From Thioploca ingrica (GTDB taxonomy: Bacteria > Pseudomonadota > Gammaproteobacteria > Beggiatoales > Beggiatoaceae), in NCBI GenBank assembly GCA_000828835.1, contig AP014633.1, forward strand, positions 558,001 to 622,000: 64,000 nt of DNA, written 5' to 3'. The notes below the pieces were generated by a model. It saw only the letters and a list, made by a program, of their open reading frames with translations, had not been told where the DNA came from and did not search any database. Of the stretch, positions 7,716 through 17,008 are shown piece after piece. The position numbers and the translations under genes were made by a program. Numbering within the stretch: position 1 is the first letter of the stretch; each line of letters starts with the position of its first letter.

Positions 7716-8405
7716 ATGTCTACCACACCAATTTCAATCGCAGTAAAGAGCATCAAGTGTATTCTGGCTTCGGAGAGTCCGAGGCCGTTCCATCACGACG
7801 AACCCTATGTCGTTTCGCTCGCGATCGATCTGACCGCCGGCGTAAAGGGGGTTGTGAAAGTTCCAAGTCTCTCGGTAATCGTCACCGGTACTTGGGTTAA
7901 CGTCGGGGCCGGGACAACCGGCGATACCATACCACTGCCGCCACTCCCTCCGGGCGTACCGCAGGAGTTTTTTGACGGTATTCCCCTCGCATGGCGAAAA
8001 CATTGCTGGGGATTGAACGGCGGTCCCTCGCCGATCCTTTTTCCCGATGATGTCGTCATTCTGGCGGCACTGATGGAGTGGGACGATCGCCTCGGAGATG
8101 TGAAGACGATGGTGACTGGTCTAATGGCAGGCGACCTCGCCGGCATCATCAATAATAAAGACCCAAACAAGTCCGACCACGACAACAGGCGTGACCTCGT
8201 CGGCCAACTAAAGGTGTTGTTCGACGGCGCAGTCAAAACCGCCGGCGTTGGCTTTCCCGATAGTGACGACCAACTGGGGCCCTCGCAGGAACTCCAGCTC
8301 AGCCAGGCTGACCTTGACGGGGCACGCACTGGGACCGTCGTGAAGAGTCTCCGCTTCAAAGGCGGAGGTGGCGACTACAACGTCTCCTTCGAACTCACAC
8401 ACTGA
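7716..8405 (+). CDS. GC-rich orphan gene, unknown function
   Basis: The protein has 229 residues and starts MSTTPISIAVKSIKC. I do not recognise it. It has no signal peptide or membrane segment. Notable parts are a proline-rich stretch (TIPLPPLPPGVPQEFF), an acidic segment (NNKDPNKSDHDNRRD) and a beta-like C-terminus (SLRFKGGGGDYNVSFEL). The codons are visibly richer in G and C (GCC, GTC, CTC, GGC) than every neighbour, which points to recent transfer. It lies between two 98-bp direct repeats with REP-like palindromes at both ends, and an IS200 remnant follows. A long open frame on the opposite strand (7805-8359) is a by-product of this composition. Confidence 0.7.
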   Translation: MSTTPISIAVKSIKCILASESPRPFHHDEPYVVSLAIDLTAGVKGVVKVPSLSVIVTGTWVNVGAGTTGDTIPLPPLPPGVPQEFFDGIPLAWRKHCWGLNGGPSPILFPDDVVILAALMEWDDRLGDVKTMVTGLMAGDLAGIINNKDPNKSDHDNRRDLVGQLKVLFDGAVKTAGVGFPDSDDQLGPSQELQLSQADLDGARTGTVVKSLRFKGGGGDYNVSFELTH

Positions 8406-8440
8406 CATCAGCGACTGCCGTCAGTGGCCGGGTGCAAGGC

Positions 8441-8538
8441 TTAGCTCGCTACCAAGCTCTGCTTGGTAGTGTCTCCCGGCGAAGCTCTGCTTCGCGTGTG
8501 GTCCCACTTCGCCAAGCAGAGCTTGGCAAACAGGCATT
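8441..8538. repeat. 98-bp direct repeat, copy 2
   Basis: It is in the same orientation as copy 1 (7516-7613), 925 bp away, and differs at one base. It carries the same three hairpins. It begins 35 bp after the stop codon of the GC-rich gene and runs into the IS200 remnant. The pair could be scars of homologous insertion or ends of a non-autonomous mobile unit. Confidence 0.9.
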
Positions 8539-8561
8539 CCCAAGTGGAACTTGGGAACGAG

Positions 8562-8687
8562 AGAAAAAATCGTACCCAAAGCTCGCCGTAGATTACCATA
8601 GATAACCTTTTTACGACGTTTAGGGATGAATACCAGGTGATATTTGCAATCCCACTTAGTGTGACTTAGACTTTGAGAGTCTCGCAT
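8562..8687 (-). pseudogene. IS200-family transposase (TnpA) N-terminal fragment
   Basis: The first 40 or so residues, MRDSQSLSHTKWDCKYHLVF followed by IPKRRKKVIYG, are the typical start of IS200/IS605 TnpA. The frame then runs into palindrome and repeat DNA. The HUH motif and catalytic tyrosine are gone, so the element is dead. Truncation coincides with the palindrome at about 8537-8557 next to the direct repeat. Confidence 0.85.
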
Positions 8688-8762
8688 AGGTCATGCTCCT
8701 TGGTCGTTAATGGAACCAAAGAGAATGAAATAGACCGTCGTAACGGTCAAACCTCTGTGAGT

Positions 8763-8781
8763 CCCCCAGCAAAGCTGGGGG
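8763..8781. mobile_element. IS200-type end hairpin
   Basis: A perfect hairpin pairs CCCCCAGC with GCTGGGGG around AAA, 76 bp upstream of the truncated TnpA start. IS200/IS605 ends carry such subterminal hairpins. This marks one end of the dead element; the other end was probably lost with the rest of the transposase gene. Confidence 0.7.
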
Positions 8782-8825
8782 TTTACTCTAATTAATTATT
8801 TATATTAAACGAAAAAATAACTATC

Positions 8826-9089
8826 ATGAGTTTATCTAGCGAAAAAGTGAAAATATTACAGGAACTGGATTTGATACCAGATAATCGGTTACCAGAACTT
8901 TATCACTTTCTGCATGACTTCCGTTTGGGATTAGAAGTTTCAAGAGAAAGCAAGTTTTCTATACTATCCTATGCCGGTTGTTGGCGTGATTTACCCAATG
9001 ATACCTTTGAATTCTTTATTCAAGAAATAACGCAACGTCGCCAGCAAGCTTTTGCCAGGAGACGCCATGATGAAACTGGCCGTAATTGA
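8826..9089 (+). CDS. Probable antitoxin partner of the PIN toxin
   Basis: The protein has 87 residues and starts MSLSSEKVKILQELDLIPD. The N-terminal helical segment (LDLIPDNRLPELYHFLHDFR) resembles small DUF2281-like or VapB-like antitoxins. It ends in a basic tail (RRQQAFARRRHDETGR). The stop codon lies 23 bp inside the next gene, the usual overlap of toxin-antitoxin operons. Family assignment is uncertain; the context makes the antitoxin role likely. Confidence 0.7.
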   Translation: MSLSSEKVKILQELDLIPDNRLPELYHFLHDFRLGLEVSRESKFSILSYAGCWRDLPNDTFEFFIQEITQRRQQAFARRRHDETGRN

Positions 9090-9498
9090 TACGGATATTT
9101 TATCCTGGTTTTTTCGTGGACACGAAGGTGTCGTTTCACGGTTTTCAAGCTATTTAGCAGTCTATGACAAGATTAATTTAAGTATTATCACTTACTACGA
9201 AATTCTGAGTGGCTTGAAGTATAAAGATGCTCGTAAACAACTGTCTACATTTCTGGCATTTGCCAAGTGTAATAACATTATCTTGCTTACCGAAGAATCG
9301 GTCGCTCGTTCTGCCGAGGTCTATGCACAGATGAGAAGACAAGGAACACCGGTTGATGATATTGACCTATTGATAGCAGGCGTTGCACTGGTCAATGATT
9401 GGGTATTGGTCACTCATAATACCAAGCATTTTGGACAAATTCCAAATCTACAGATTGAAGATTGGTATCATGTGGGTGTTGAGCCAGCGGTACTATAA
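9067..9498 (+). CDS. vapC: PIN-domain ribonuclease toxin (VapC-like)
   Basis: I take the ATG at 9067 (MMKLAVIDTDILSWFF); upstream starts exist but this fits the family. PIN acidic residues are visible: D in IDTDILS, E in YYEILSGL, D in PVDDIDLLIAG, followed by VTHNTKHFGQIP, the standard ending of VapC. VapC toxins cleave tRNA or rRNA and are neutralised by a co-expressed antitoxin, here the overlapping upstream gene. Length (143 residues) is normal and all key residues are present, so it is probably active. Confidence 0.88.
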   Translation: MMKLAVIDTDILSWFFRGHEGVVSRFSSYLAVYDKINLSIITYYEILSGLKYKDARKQLSTFLAFAKCNNIILLTEESVARSAEVYAQMRRQGTPVDDIDLLIAGVALVNDWVLVTHNTKHFGQIPNLQIEDWYHVGVEPAVL

Positions 9499-9646
9499 CT
9501 TCTAACCAGCCTTTACTGTATGACAATCGTGTCGCTGAGGTTTCCTTCAGTTCTTGTAACAATGTTTCAAATAGTTGCCAATTAATGTCATGGAGTAATA
9601 GAGTCTGTCCTGGTGAAAGAACAATTTGATCAAAATTCAATTGCAT
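9480..9646 (-). pseudogene. Uma2-family endonuclease N-terminal fragment
   Basis: MQLNFDQIVLSPGQTLLLHD and the following INWQLFETLLQEL...SYSKGWLEV are the typical first 50 residues of Uma2 (DUF820) proteins. The frame then enters the vapC coding region in antisense. The catalytic PD-(D/E)xK half is missing. An intact member of the family lies at 57980-58462. Confidence 0.8.
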
Positions 9647-9685
9647 GTTGTTCTCCTATGTTATCTCGGTAAAATCCCCCTCTCT

Positions 9686-9704
9686 CCCCCTTTTTCAAAG
9701 GGGG
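9686..9704. terminator. C-rich/G-rich hairpin
   Basis: CCCCCTTT pairs with AAAGGGGG around TTC, just past the 3' end of the giant kinase gene (minus strand) and just upstream of the Uma2 fragment. It may stop transcription, but there is no U tract, and similar C-rich spacer hairpins are common dispersed repeats in such genomes. Confidence 0.4.
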
Positions 9705-9721
9705 AAGTACTGAATGTGGAG

Positions 9722-12700
9722 CTACGGTTGCTCCTCTGTTGAAGAAAGATTGGTTAAAGAAATCAATTGCTCAAACTCAAAATTCTCAACTAAAGCGACT
9801 ATTGATTTGGCTAAATCAGCATGTTCATCTTGAATTTGCGCAACTAATTTTAAAATCAGTGCCGCGTCTGCTCGCTCTGCTGCTGCATTTACCGCTTTTT
9901 TCCAATCAGTGGGTAAGTTAGCCAGTGTTGCTGGTGTTAAAGTGATTACCGAGGGCGGTTTAGTGATAATATCGGATTCTTTATAAACGTAACGCACGCC
10001 AAGATATTTATTCATCATGTCAAAAATAGCTTTCTCTTGGAAGGGTTTGCCTACGAAATCATCACAACCGGCTGCTAGAGCCTGGGCTTGTTCTTTTTCC
10101 AACACACTAGCAGTTATGGCAATAATAACGGTCGTTGCTCCTTGAGTACTCGCTTTGATACGTTTGGTCGCTTCATAACCATCCATGACGGGCATTTGCA
10201 AGTCCATCCAGATTAAATGCGGTTGAAAGCGAGGCACTATTTCAAGGGCTTCCAAGCCATTCATGGCTTCTTGCAGTTCAAACCCCAAGGGATTGAGTCG
10301 TTTTACTAACAATTGGCGATTAAACTTATTATCATCAACAATTAGAATTCGATAATGAGGTTGCCCCGGCTCTAATGCAATTACTCGACGTGTTACGGTT
10401 GAATTAGCTAAATGACTTTCTTCCAATTCTTGGACTGTTATTGAAAATTTAAACAGTGTTCCTTTTCCTATCTCACTACTAACCTCTATCTCTCCACCCA
10501 TCAACTGAACCAATTTTTGGCTAATCGCCAGTCCTAACCCAGCGCCTTCTTTGGTTTTAATCCCGGCTTGAGTTTGTACAAAGGTTTTGAAAAGCGTATC
10601 TAATTCCTCATCACTCATACCGATTCCACTATCTTTAATCTCGAAACAGATTTGGGAGGTCAGTTTCTTTTCTACTCTGGAGAGAGAATTATCAAGGATA
10701 TTGGAACCAACGCGCACTATAATGCTGCCGACTGGCGTAAACTTGATGGCATTATTGAGAAGATTGATTAACACCTGCCGTAATTTCAGTTCATCAGTTT
10801 GCACATAGTGGGGTAAATTAGGTTGCAGTTTGAACCACAACTGTAACTGTTTATCATTAGCCCGCAATTGAAATGTTTTTTCCACTTCTGATAATAATTG
10901 TTGGAGATTAAAACGGGTTTCGTTTAAGGTAGCACGTCCGGCTTCAATTTTAGCGAGGTCTAGTATATCGTTGATCAGAGTAAATAAGTGTTCACCACTC
11001 CGATGAATGATATCAAGATTCTCCCGTTGCTCGACTGATAAGTTACTGTTCAGAGTCATGAGTTGGGTAAAGCCTAGAATCGTATTAAGCGGACTGCGTA
11101 ATTCATGACTCATGTTAGCCAGAAAAATCGTTTTGGCTTGATTAGCTACTTGAGCCGATTTTTCAGCCCGTTGGCGTTCCAGGATTTCTTGTTGTAGTTC
11201 ATCAGTCCGTTCGGCCACTTTCTGCTCTAATTGATTGTATAAAGAGGAATTTTCAATAGAGATAGCCAGTTGTGAGGACAATAAATTCAGGACTGCTAAT
11301 CTTGCTGGGGTAAAAGCATTCGCTATCAGAGCATTTTCTAAATACAAAATGCGGATTAATCGCCCTTGATTAAGCAGTGGGATTCCCAGCATGGATTTAA
11401 CTTGATGCTTAACGATATAAGGGTCATGGATAAATCGCATTTTATATTGCGCATCTGGCAAAACGATACTGGTTTTGGTATGAGCAATAGAGTTGATCAG
11501 GGTGATAGGAAAAGAAATGGTCGCTGGTGGTTCTACCGTTTGTAATTCGACTGTGCCGGCTTTATCTATCGTTCCCACCGCTTCAACCAGCCATTGAGTT
11601 TCACCGGCCACCGACTCTTTAATAAGCAATCCACGTTGTGCGCCAGCATTTTCAATGACAATGGTCATCAACTTATCGAGTAGTTGTTTTAAATTAATTT
11701 CACTAGCTAGCGTTTGTGAAGCTTTAAGTACACTGGCTAAATCCAAGGTGTTGGCTAAGTGACTGGTTGAGGTGATAGTCGTCGTGACGGAAGAAGCCGT
11801 TGCGGAAAACGTCCGCTTTTCAAAAAATGGCGCGTACTTCATTTCTAAATCTGCCACTTTAGCCTTAGCACCCCACTGTGAGTAGCTGTAATGCGCGTCG
11901 CGTAGATAAATTTCAGCAATTTTGGCCTTATCTTGAGCTAAATAAAATTGGGCAGCGAGTTCACTTGCTAAAGCTTCTTCATGAAGGTATTGATTCTCTT
12001 TCGCCAAAGTGATGGCGCGATCGTATAAATCCATCGCTTTGGCATTTTGACCCCGTACTCGATAGTATTCTGCTTCAACGAGGTAAAATTTGTGCAAAAA
12101 GTTCATCGGGGCGTGATATGCCCATTTGGATATTTTCTGCTGATTAGCCGTTACTTTCTTGAGAATGCGCCATTGTTCAGATTTAGAAACCTCCCCATAG
12201 ATGGCTAAATGCACCAGAGAATCATAAAAACGAAACAAGGAAAAATGGGGCGTGTCTATAATATGGTCTAAATAATTCTCTAGGAAAATGGCATAGTAGA
12301 CGGCTTGCTGATATTTCCCAAACAGATAACACAGGACTAATTTATTAAAGTGTAAGAGAAACATTATGATTTTATCATTAGCCAGTTGAAATAGCTGTGG
12401 CGATTGCTCATCAGTTAACTCATCACTGAAAAAACGTGAATTTTCGGTGTTATCTCGGAGAACTAAAATAATTTGGAGAAATAGCTTTTGATAATGGAGT
12501 GCCGTTGCTTGCTTGACTTGAGTCATGATTTTATTAAGTGAAATAATTTCTTGCTCTAGTTTAGCGAGATCCTGACCGGTACAGAAAGAATACAGTAGAT
12601 ATTGTAACGCTGTGTAGCCAGCATATTCTAAATTGCCGTTTTCTAAGCCATTTTGATAAGCTACTCTGAGCGGATCGAGGGTTTCTTTCATATGATTTTT

Positions 12701-15691
12701 CCAGCATTTTATGCTGACGAGAACGGCCGCTAAACTTGTTTTTAGGGATTTAGCTTGAAATCGTTCGATTAAATTGACCGCAAGTTGACCAAATTGCAAA
12801 CCACGCTCAAAATCTTCAGCAATCCCGCCTAGAATCAGTCCATAAATAGCATATCCGCAAGTGGATTCTTGGATATTGCCATATTTGATTGATAAATTAA
12901 CGAGTTTAAGTACAATAATGGGTAATAACTCTGGGGCATGAAAATAAGCGGCAGACAGGCTCATGGAAAGCAGACGCATCATAGCCCGAATCCGCGCATC
13001 GGTGACTTCAGGTAGTTCGGTTAAGTCTGCAATCGATTTTCCTATCAGCCGCAGCCGTGTTGTCATCAGGTTAAGTTGTATCGTTAATTGACTGGGTTTG
13101 GTGGGCAAGTTTATTCCTAACCACTTTAATGCTTGTCGCGCTATTCTAATCGCTGCTTGAGGTTGGTTTTGCACCATATTAGCTTGAATCTTGATTTCAT
13201 AGACTTTTATTTTATCTAATAACGTTTTGGCTTGTTGCCAGACAACGGTAATCAATGATTCCATTTGGTCAAAACGACCACTCAGATAAGCTACTTCAGC
13301 CGCTGCTAAACTCAGTGCCAAGGTTAGTTCATATTGCATCTCCCAACCCTGGGGTTCCAGGAGTGCTATACCCACCCTAAAATAGTCAACAGCATGTTGA
13401 TAGGCCGTTGAAAGCTGAGCTTTTCTTCCGGCCAATAGGTTTAATTGCGCCAACTGGATTTGTTCAGCCGGATCCGTTATTAATTTTTGCCCTTTATTTA
13501 AGTGATTGACTATCTCAAACAGGGTTGAGTCCAACGCTGTTATGGGTGTATTAGCCCGTAACCAACGTCCAATTTGCAGATGAATACTCAACTTATCGGT
13601 ATCAGTCATTAAGGAATAAGCCGCTTGTTGAACTCGATCATGTTGAAATTTAAATTCACTCTGCAGTAGCTCATGATCCCGATAACGGCTTACCGGTAAT
13701 GACCCTTGAACTACCGAGATTAAACCCATCGCTATCGCTTTCCATAAATGAACAAAAGTAGTGAGGAGTTCATCTGGATAATAAATCCAAGAGAGGGTTT
13801 GTAGCTTAAAGGGGTTACCTATGCAAGCGGCTAATTTCAAAACAGTTTGAGTATCCGGTGGCAAGCGGGTTATTTTATCCACCAATAGCGCCACGACATT
13901 ATCGGTGAAATCTTGAGCCGTTATTTTGTCAATATCCCATTGCCAGTGACGAGTTTGCCAATTAAAGTGGAGTAAGCCTTGTTCATACAACGCGGTTAAG
14001 AACACTTGGGTAAAAAAAGCATTGCCTTGAGTTTTATCATAAACTACCTGAGTTAATCGAAGGGTTGAAGTGGGTGCAGATTTTAGCGTATCGGCAATCA
14101 GTGCATTGACCTCAGCAATAGAAAAATTGGATACTAAAATTGTATTGATAATCACTTGAGCAATTTGAAGTTTTTCCACCGTTATCATCAACGGGTGACT
14201 GGCATTGATTTCGTTATCGCGGTAAGCGGCGATGATTAACAAATAGTGGCTTTCTTTATCAGTCATCAGGTTAGAAAGCAGTTCTAAAGAAGCGACATCA
14301 GCCCACTGCCAATCATCAATGAATAACACGAGAGGATGACTGGCTTGAGCCAAGCTTCGAACCAACCGTTGAAAAACTAAATTGAACCGGTTTTGGGTTT
14401 GAATCGGTTTTATCTGAGCCACAGCGGGTTGTTTGCCAATAATTGCTTCTAAAGCCGGAATAACTTCAATTAAGATTTGGCCATTATTGCCCACCGCACT
14501 GAGCAGGGTTTGTCGCCAATAAGTTAATTGCTCAAGGTTTTCACTGAGTAAATCATGACAAAATTGATTAAAAGTGGCACTAACAGCGGAATAAGGAACA
14601 TTTTGCTGATATTGTTGAAATTTACCCGATATAAAGTGACCCCGTTTCTCCGTAATAGCTTGACTCATTTCATGTACTAATGCTGATTTACCAACACCGG
14701 GATAACCCGCAATCAATAATAATTCACTGTTACCTTGAACTGTGCGTTCAAAAGCGTGTAGTAAAGCTTGCTGCTCCGGTTCACGTCCATAAAACCGTTG
14801 AGGAATTTCAAATTGTGCGGAGAAATCATCTGAGGCTAAGTCAAACTGGAAACGGTCTAGTGTTCCAAACGATTCTAGCTGTTGAAGACATTTAGCTAAA
14901 TCAGCCTTCACCCCAGCAGCCGACTGATAACGCTGCTCGACATTTTTTGCCATTAATTTCATGATGATATTGGCAATGATTGGCGGAATAGCCGGATTGA
15001 TTTGATGAAGGGGTGTCGGTATTTTGGCTAGGTGACAATGGATTAATTCCAAGGGATCGGGATAGTCAAAGGGCACTTGTCCGGTTAATAATTCATAAAA
15101 AGTAATCCCCAGTGAATATAAATCCGTGCGGTAATCCACCAGTTGATTAATTCGTCCCGTTTGTTCTGGGGAAATATAAGCCAGTGTCCCCTCTAGCGGG
15201 TTGGGATTGACGCCAGCGGGATTCCTAATGGGGAAGTAAGTTGAAATATTAAAGTCGATGATCTTTAATTGCTTGGTTTCACGATTAATAATGATATTAC
15301 TCGGATTAATATCTTTATGAATGACTTGAGCAACATGAATTTGCTCTAAACTCTCGGTAATTTGGAGAGCAATGGGTAAGAATTGGTTAATGGTCAGGGG
15401 CGTTATTGCTAGCCATTGTTTTAATGACTCGCCACCAAAATCTTCTAAAATAAGAACTAAGGTATTTTGATATTTTTTTAAGCCATAGGCTTTAATAATG
15501 CCAATCGCATTCAAATGACGGAGAATTTTATATTCGTGCTGATAACGTTTCAATTCTTCTACAGTAGGATAATCTTTTCTTAATACTTTAAAGATAAGCG
15601 GTTTCTTCGCTTGGTGTTTAAATAAGCGATAAACTAAGGTATTAGCACTTTCATAAATGCAGGTGAAAGTAGGGTGATGGGGCAATTTCAT
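9722..15691 (-). CDS. Giant signalling protein: Ser/Thr kinase - AAA ATPase - GAF - histidine kinase - receiver
   Basis: The protein has 1989 residues. A PknB-type kinase (about 10-270) has the catalytic loop VIHKDINPSNI and metal motif IIDFN in place of the usual DFG. A predictive-ATPase/AAA domain follows (Walker A GYPGVGKS near 329; acidic strand LVLFIDDWQWAD). A long helical TPR-like region (about 700-1290), a GAF domain (about 1330-1480) and a coiled coil (EQKVAERTDELQQEI) come next. The histidine kinase has H-box ANMSHELRSP near 1530 and N/G boxes LINLLNNAIKF and GAGLGLAIS. A receiver (VDDNKFN; LIWMDLQMPVMDGYE) spans about 1778-1900, with a helical tail. No membrane segment is seen, so it is a cytoplasmic integrator of unknown signal. 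Related architectures occur in filamentous cyanobacteria. Confidence 0.93.
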   Translation of the reverse strand: MKLPHHPTFTCIYESANTLVYRLFKHQAKKPLIFKVLRKDYPTVEELKRYQHEYKILRHLNAIGIIKAYGLKKYQNTLVLILEDFGGESLKQWLAITPLTINQFLPIALQITESLEQIHVAQVIHKDINPSNIIINRETKQLKIIDFNISTYFPIRNPAGVNPNPLEGTLAYISPEQTGRINQLVDYRTDLYSLGITFYELLTGQVPFDYPDPLELIHCHLAKIPTPLHQINPAIPPIIANIIMKLMAKNVEQRYQSAAGVKADLAKCLQQLESFGTLDRFQFDLASDDFSAQFEIPQRFYGREPEQQALLHAFERTVQGNSELLLIAGYPGVGKSALVHEMSQAITEKRGHFISGKFQQYQQNVPYSAVSATFNQFCHDLLSENLEQLTYWRQTLLSAVGNNGQILIEVIPALEAIIGKQPAVAQIKPIQTQNRFNLVFQRLVRSLAQASHPLVLFIDDWQWADVASLELLSNLMTDKESHYLLIIAAYRDNEINASHPLMITVEKLQIAQVIINTILVSNFSIAEVNALIADTLKSAPTSTLRLTQVVYDKTQGNAFFTQVFLTALYEQGLLHFNWQTRHWQWDIDKITAQDFTDNVVALLVDKITRLPPDTQTVLKLAACIGNPFKLQTLSWIYYPDELLTTFVHLWKAIAMGLISVVQGSLPVSRYRDHELLQSEFKFQHDRVQQAAYSLMTDTDKLSIHLQIGRWLRANTPITALDSTLFEIVNHLNKGQKLITDPAEQIQLAQLNLLAGRKAQLSTAYQHAVDYFRVGIALLEPQGWEMQYELTLALSLAAAEVAYLSGRFDQMESLITVVWQQAKTLLDKIKVYEIKIQANMVQNQPQAAIRIARQALKWLGINLPTKPSQLTIQLNLMTTRLRLIGKSIADLTELPEVTDARIRAMMRLLSMSLSAAYFHAPELLPIIVLKLVNLSIKYGNIQESTCGYAIYGLILGGIAEDFERGLQFGQLAVNLIERFQAKSLKTSLAAVLVSIKCWKNHMKETLDPLRVAYQNGLENGNLEYAGYTALQYLLYSFCTGQDLAKLEQEIISLNKIMTQVKQATALHYQKLFLQIILVLRDNTENSRFFSDELTDEQSPQLFQLANDKIIMFLLHFNKLVLCYLFGKYQQAVYYAIFLENYLDHIIDTPHFSLFRFYDSLVHLAIYGEVSKSEQWRILKKVTANQQKISKWAYHAPMNFLHKFYLVEAEYYRVRGQNAKAMDLYDRAITLAKENQYLHEEALASELAAQFYLAQDKAKIAEIYLRDAHYSYSQWGAKAKVADLEMKYAPFFEKRTFSATASSVTTTITSTSHLANTLDLASVLKASQTLASEINLKQLLDKLMTIVIENAGAQRGLLIKESVAGETQWLVEAVGTIDKAGTVELQTVEPPATISFPITLINSIAHTKTSIVLPDAQYKMRFIHDPYIVKHQVKSMLGIPLLNQGRLIRILYLENALIANAFTPARLAVLNLLSSQLAISIENSSLYNQLEQKVAERTDELQQEILERQRAEKSAQVANQAKTIFLANMSHELRSPLNTILGFTQLMTLNSNLSVEQRENLDIIHRSGEHLFTLINDILDLAKIEAGRATLNETRFNLQQLLSEVEKTFQLRANDKQLQLWFKLQPNLPHYVQTDELKLRQVLINLLNNAIKFTPVGSIIVRVGSNILDNSLSRVEKKLTSQICFEIKDSGIGMSDEELDTLFKTFVQTQAGIKTKEGAGLGLAISQKLVQLMGGEIEVSSEIGKGTLFKFSITVQELEESHLANSTVTRRVIALEPGQPHYRILIVDDNKFNRQLLVKRLNPLGFELQEAMNGLEALEIVPRFQPHLIWMDLQMPVMDGYEATKRIKASTQGATTVIIAITASVLEKEQAQALAAGCDDFVGKPFQEKAIFDMMNKYLGVRYVYKESDIITKPPSVITLTPATLANLPTDWKKAVNAAAERADAALILKLVAQIQDEHADLAKSIVALVENFEFEQLISLTNLSSTEEQP

Positions 15692-16111
15692 ATTTTATTG
15701 AAATAAGGTTATAGCAATGCTTTTGAGATTAGGTTTTATAGTATTATGTATAGCTCATCATTACCAAACAGCAATAGCTGGTTAGATGAAGATAATATAA
15801 CTATATAAACAATCAATTAATTATTTGACTTGGCAAGTATGGGTGGTCGGATTATTCGCGCCTTACTGCTTTGCCGTTGCGTTACCAAGCCAAGTAAGGC
15901 AGACCTTGCCCGCCAACTCTTGGAGACAGTTTGGCCAAGTCATTTTAACCAGGAGCGCGAGGTTGTTAAATTACGAGCCAGCGGCGGTTGGATGGCGAGA
16001 AGATCCCCGGTCGCCAAAGCGAGCGTAGGGTATTTGCAATTTGCGGAAAAGATAGCAGTAGCCCGGCGACCTATGTGACCGATACTGGCAAAAGGACGTG
16101 CCTAACGCACG
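15692..16111. other. Gap with GC-richer unassigned DNA
   Basis: No recognisable gene. Two overlapping plus-strand frames at about 15825-16078 are 67-82 codons long, start at poor codons and match no family I know. The segment is more GC-rich than its surroundings and contains imperfect repeats (TTGGCAAGT / TTGGCCAAGT), so it may be a remnant of mobile DNA. Confidence 0.3.
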
Positions 16112-16324
16112 CTACACACGCTGCCAATGACTAGGCCAATCATCAAAACTCCCTACGACCTGGCCTTGAACCAGTAATGTGTAGAGTTTTTCTTCGGGAA
16201 AATCGTTAAGCCGAATTTGCCAATTTTGTCCATTGACTTCAGCCACATAAGGAAATTCTGCCCGGTCAGTTTTAGTCCATGCCACCGCCGGTTTGAAATG
16301 ACTAGAAAGAGAAGCGTTACTCAT
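16112..16324 (-). CDS. Small conserved hypothetical protein
   Basis: The protein has 70 residues and starts MSNASLSSHFKPAVAWTKTD. It is acidic/aromatic with a beta-rich pattern (WQIRLNDFPEEKLYTLLVQG, then GSFDDWPSHW). No signal peptide. Its ATG overlaps the TGA of the upstream gene (ATGA at 16321-16324), so the two are translationally coupled and probably act together. The function is unknown; an inhibitor or immunity partner of the exported neighbour is one possibility, but the sequence does not show it. Confidence 0.65.
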   Translation of the reverse strand: MSNASLSSHFKPAVAWTKTDRAEFPYVAEVNGQNWQIRLNDFPEEKLYTLLVQGQVVGSFDDWPSHWQRV

Positions 16325-16869
16325 GGCGATTGCGCCTCTTTTTTCACCCCAAATTTCTCGTTGTACTCACGATTCATACGATTTGAACTGCCAACAATCT
16401 CCTCATACACGGGATCACCTTGGAGGCCTTTTTGACGGTTTTTTTCAACGAGATATTCAAAAGTGGGACCTTCCGGGTTACCCTATTTTTCTTGGTCGCG
16501 TGCTTGTAGATCAGCGACTTCCTGTTTATTCTGCATCATTGTCCGTGCTTCTAATCTGGCATGGTGTCGAATCTCATGTGCCCGTTTTGCTCGTTCTTCT
16601 GCACTGACTTGTTCACTGCTCCATTTTTCATTCAGGCTGGGAATCTTGCCCACAACGTCGTTGTACCACTGGCGAATTTCTTCATTAGTTTGGGGTTGTT
16701 TCGTTTCCGTCGCCAAAGCAGTTGTTGGCTCAGTAGTTTGAGGGGTAGCCGCCGGATGGGTGGCACTTGATTGCGTGTCAGGCGGAGTGGCCGGGACACT
16801 ATCGGCTTGACAAAGGGGTTGTAATGCCATGAATAAAGCCAGAAAAATCAAATGACCTATCTTTTTCAT
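16321..16869 (-). pseudogene. Exported hypothetical protein with an in-frame amber codon
   Basis: It starts with a signal peptide (MKKIGHLIFLALFMALQPLC to QA-D), then a Thr/Pro-rich linker and a charged helical region (NEEIRQWYNDVVGKIPSLNE). At 16485-16483 there is a TAG after ARDQEK. The same frame stays open for 53 more codons, GNPEGPTFEYLVEKNRQKG to VKKEAQSP, and ends at a TGA overlapping the next ATG. The continuation is well-formed protein sequence and preserves the coupling to the downstream gene, so the full-length ancestor was about 182 residues. Either this is a recent nonsense mutation, or the TAG is read through. The 128-residue product ending at the TAG is the conservative reading. 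Confidence 0.7.
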
Positions 16870-17008
16870 GATGAATTTCTCTCTATTTTAAAGTGGAACA
16901 AGTTTCTATTATCCGCCAGCTGTTCTATGATGATCAATAAGCAAGTGTCGGATGGGAAAAGGCAAAACCGAAACCGGTTATTGTGGCTTGAGAATCGAGT
17001 GATCTCTC

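Noticed and set aside
7805..8359. Long minus-strand open frame opposite the GC-rich gene
   Set aside because: It is a by-product of high GC in the sense gene, has no ribosome site, and its translation is low-complexity Ser/Thr/Arg/Pro-rich.
15825..16078. Two overlapping small genes
   Set aside because: No family resemblance, weak starts, and overlapping frames of similar length; more likely non-coding remnant DNA.
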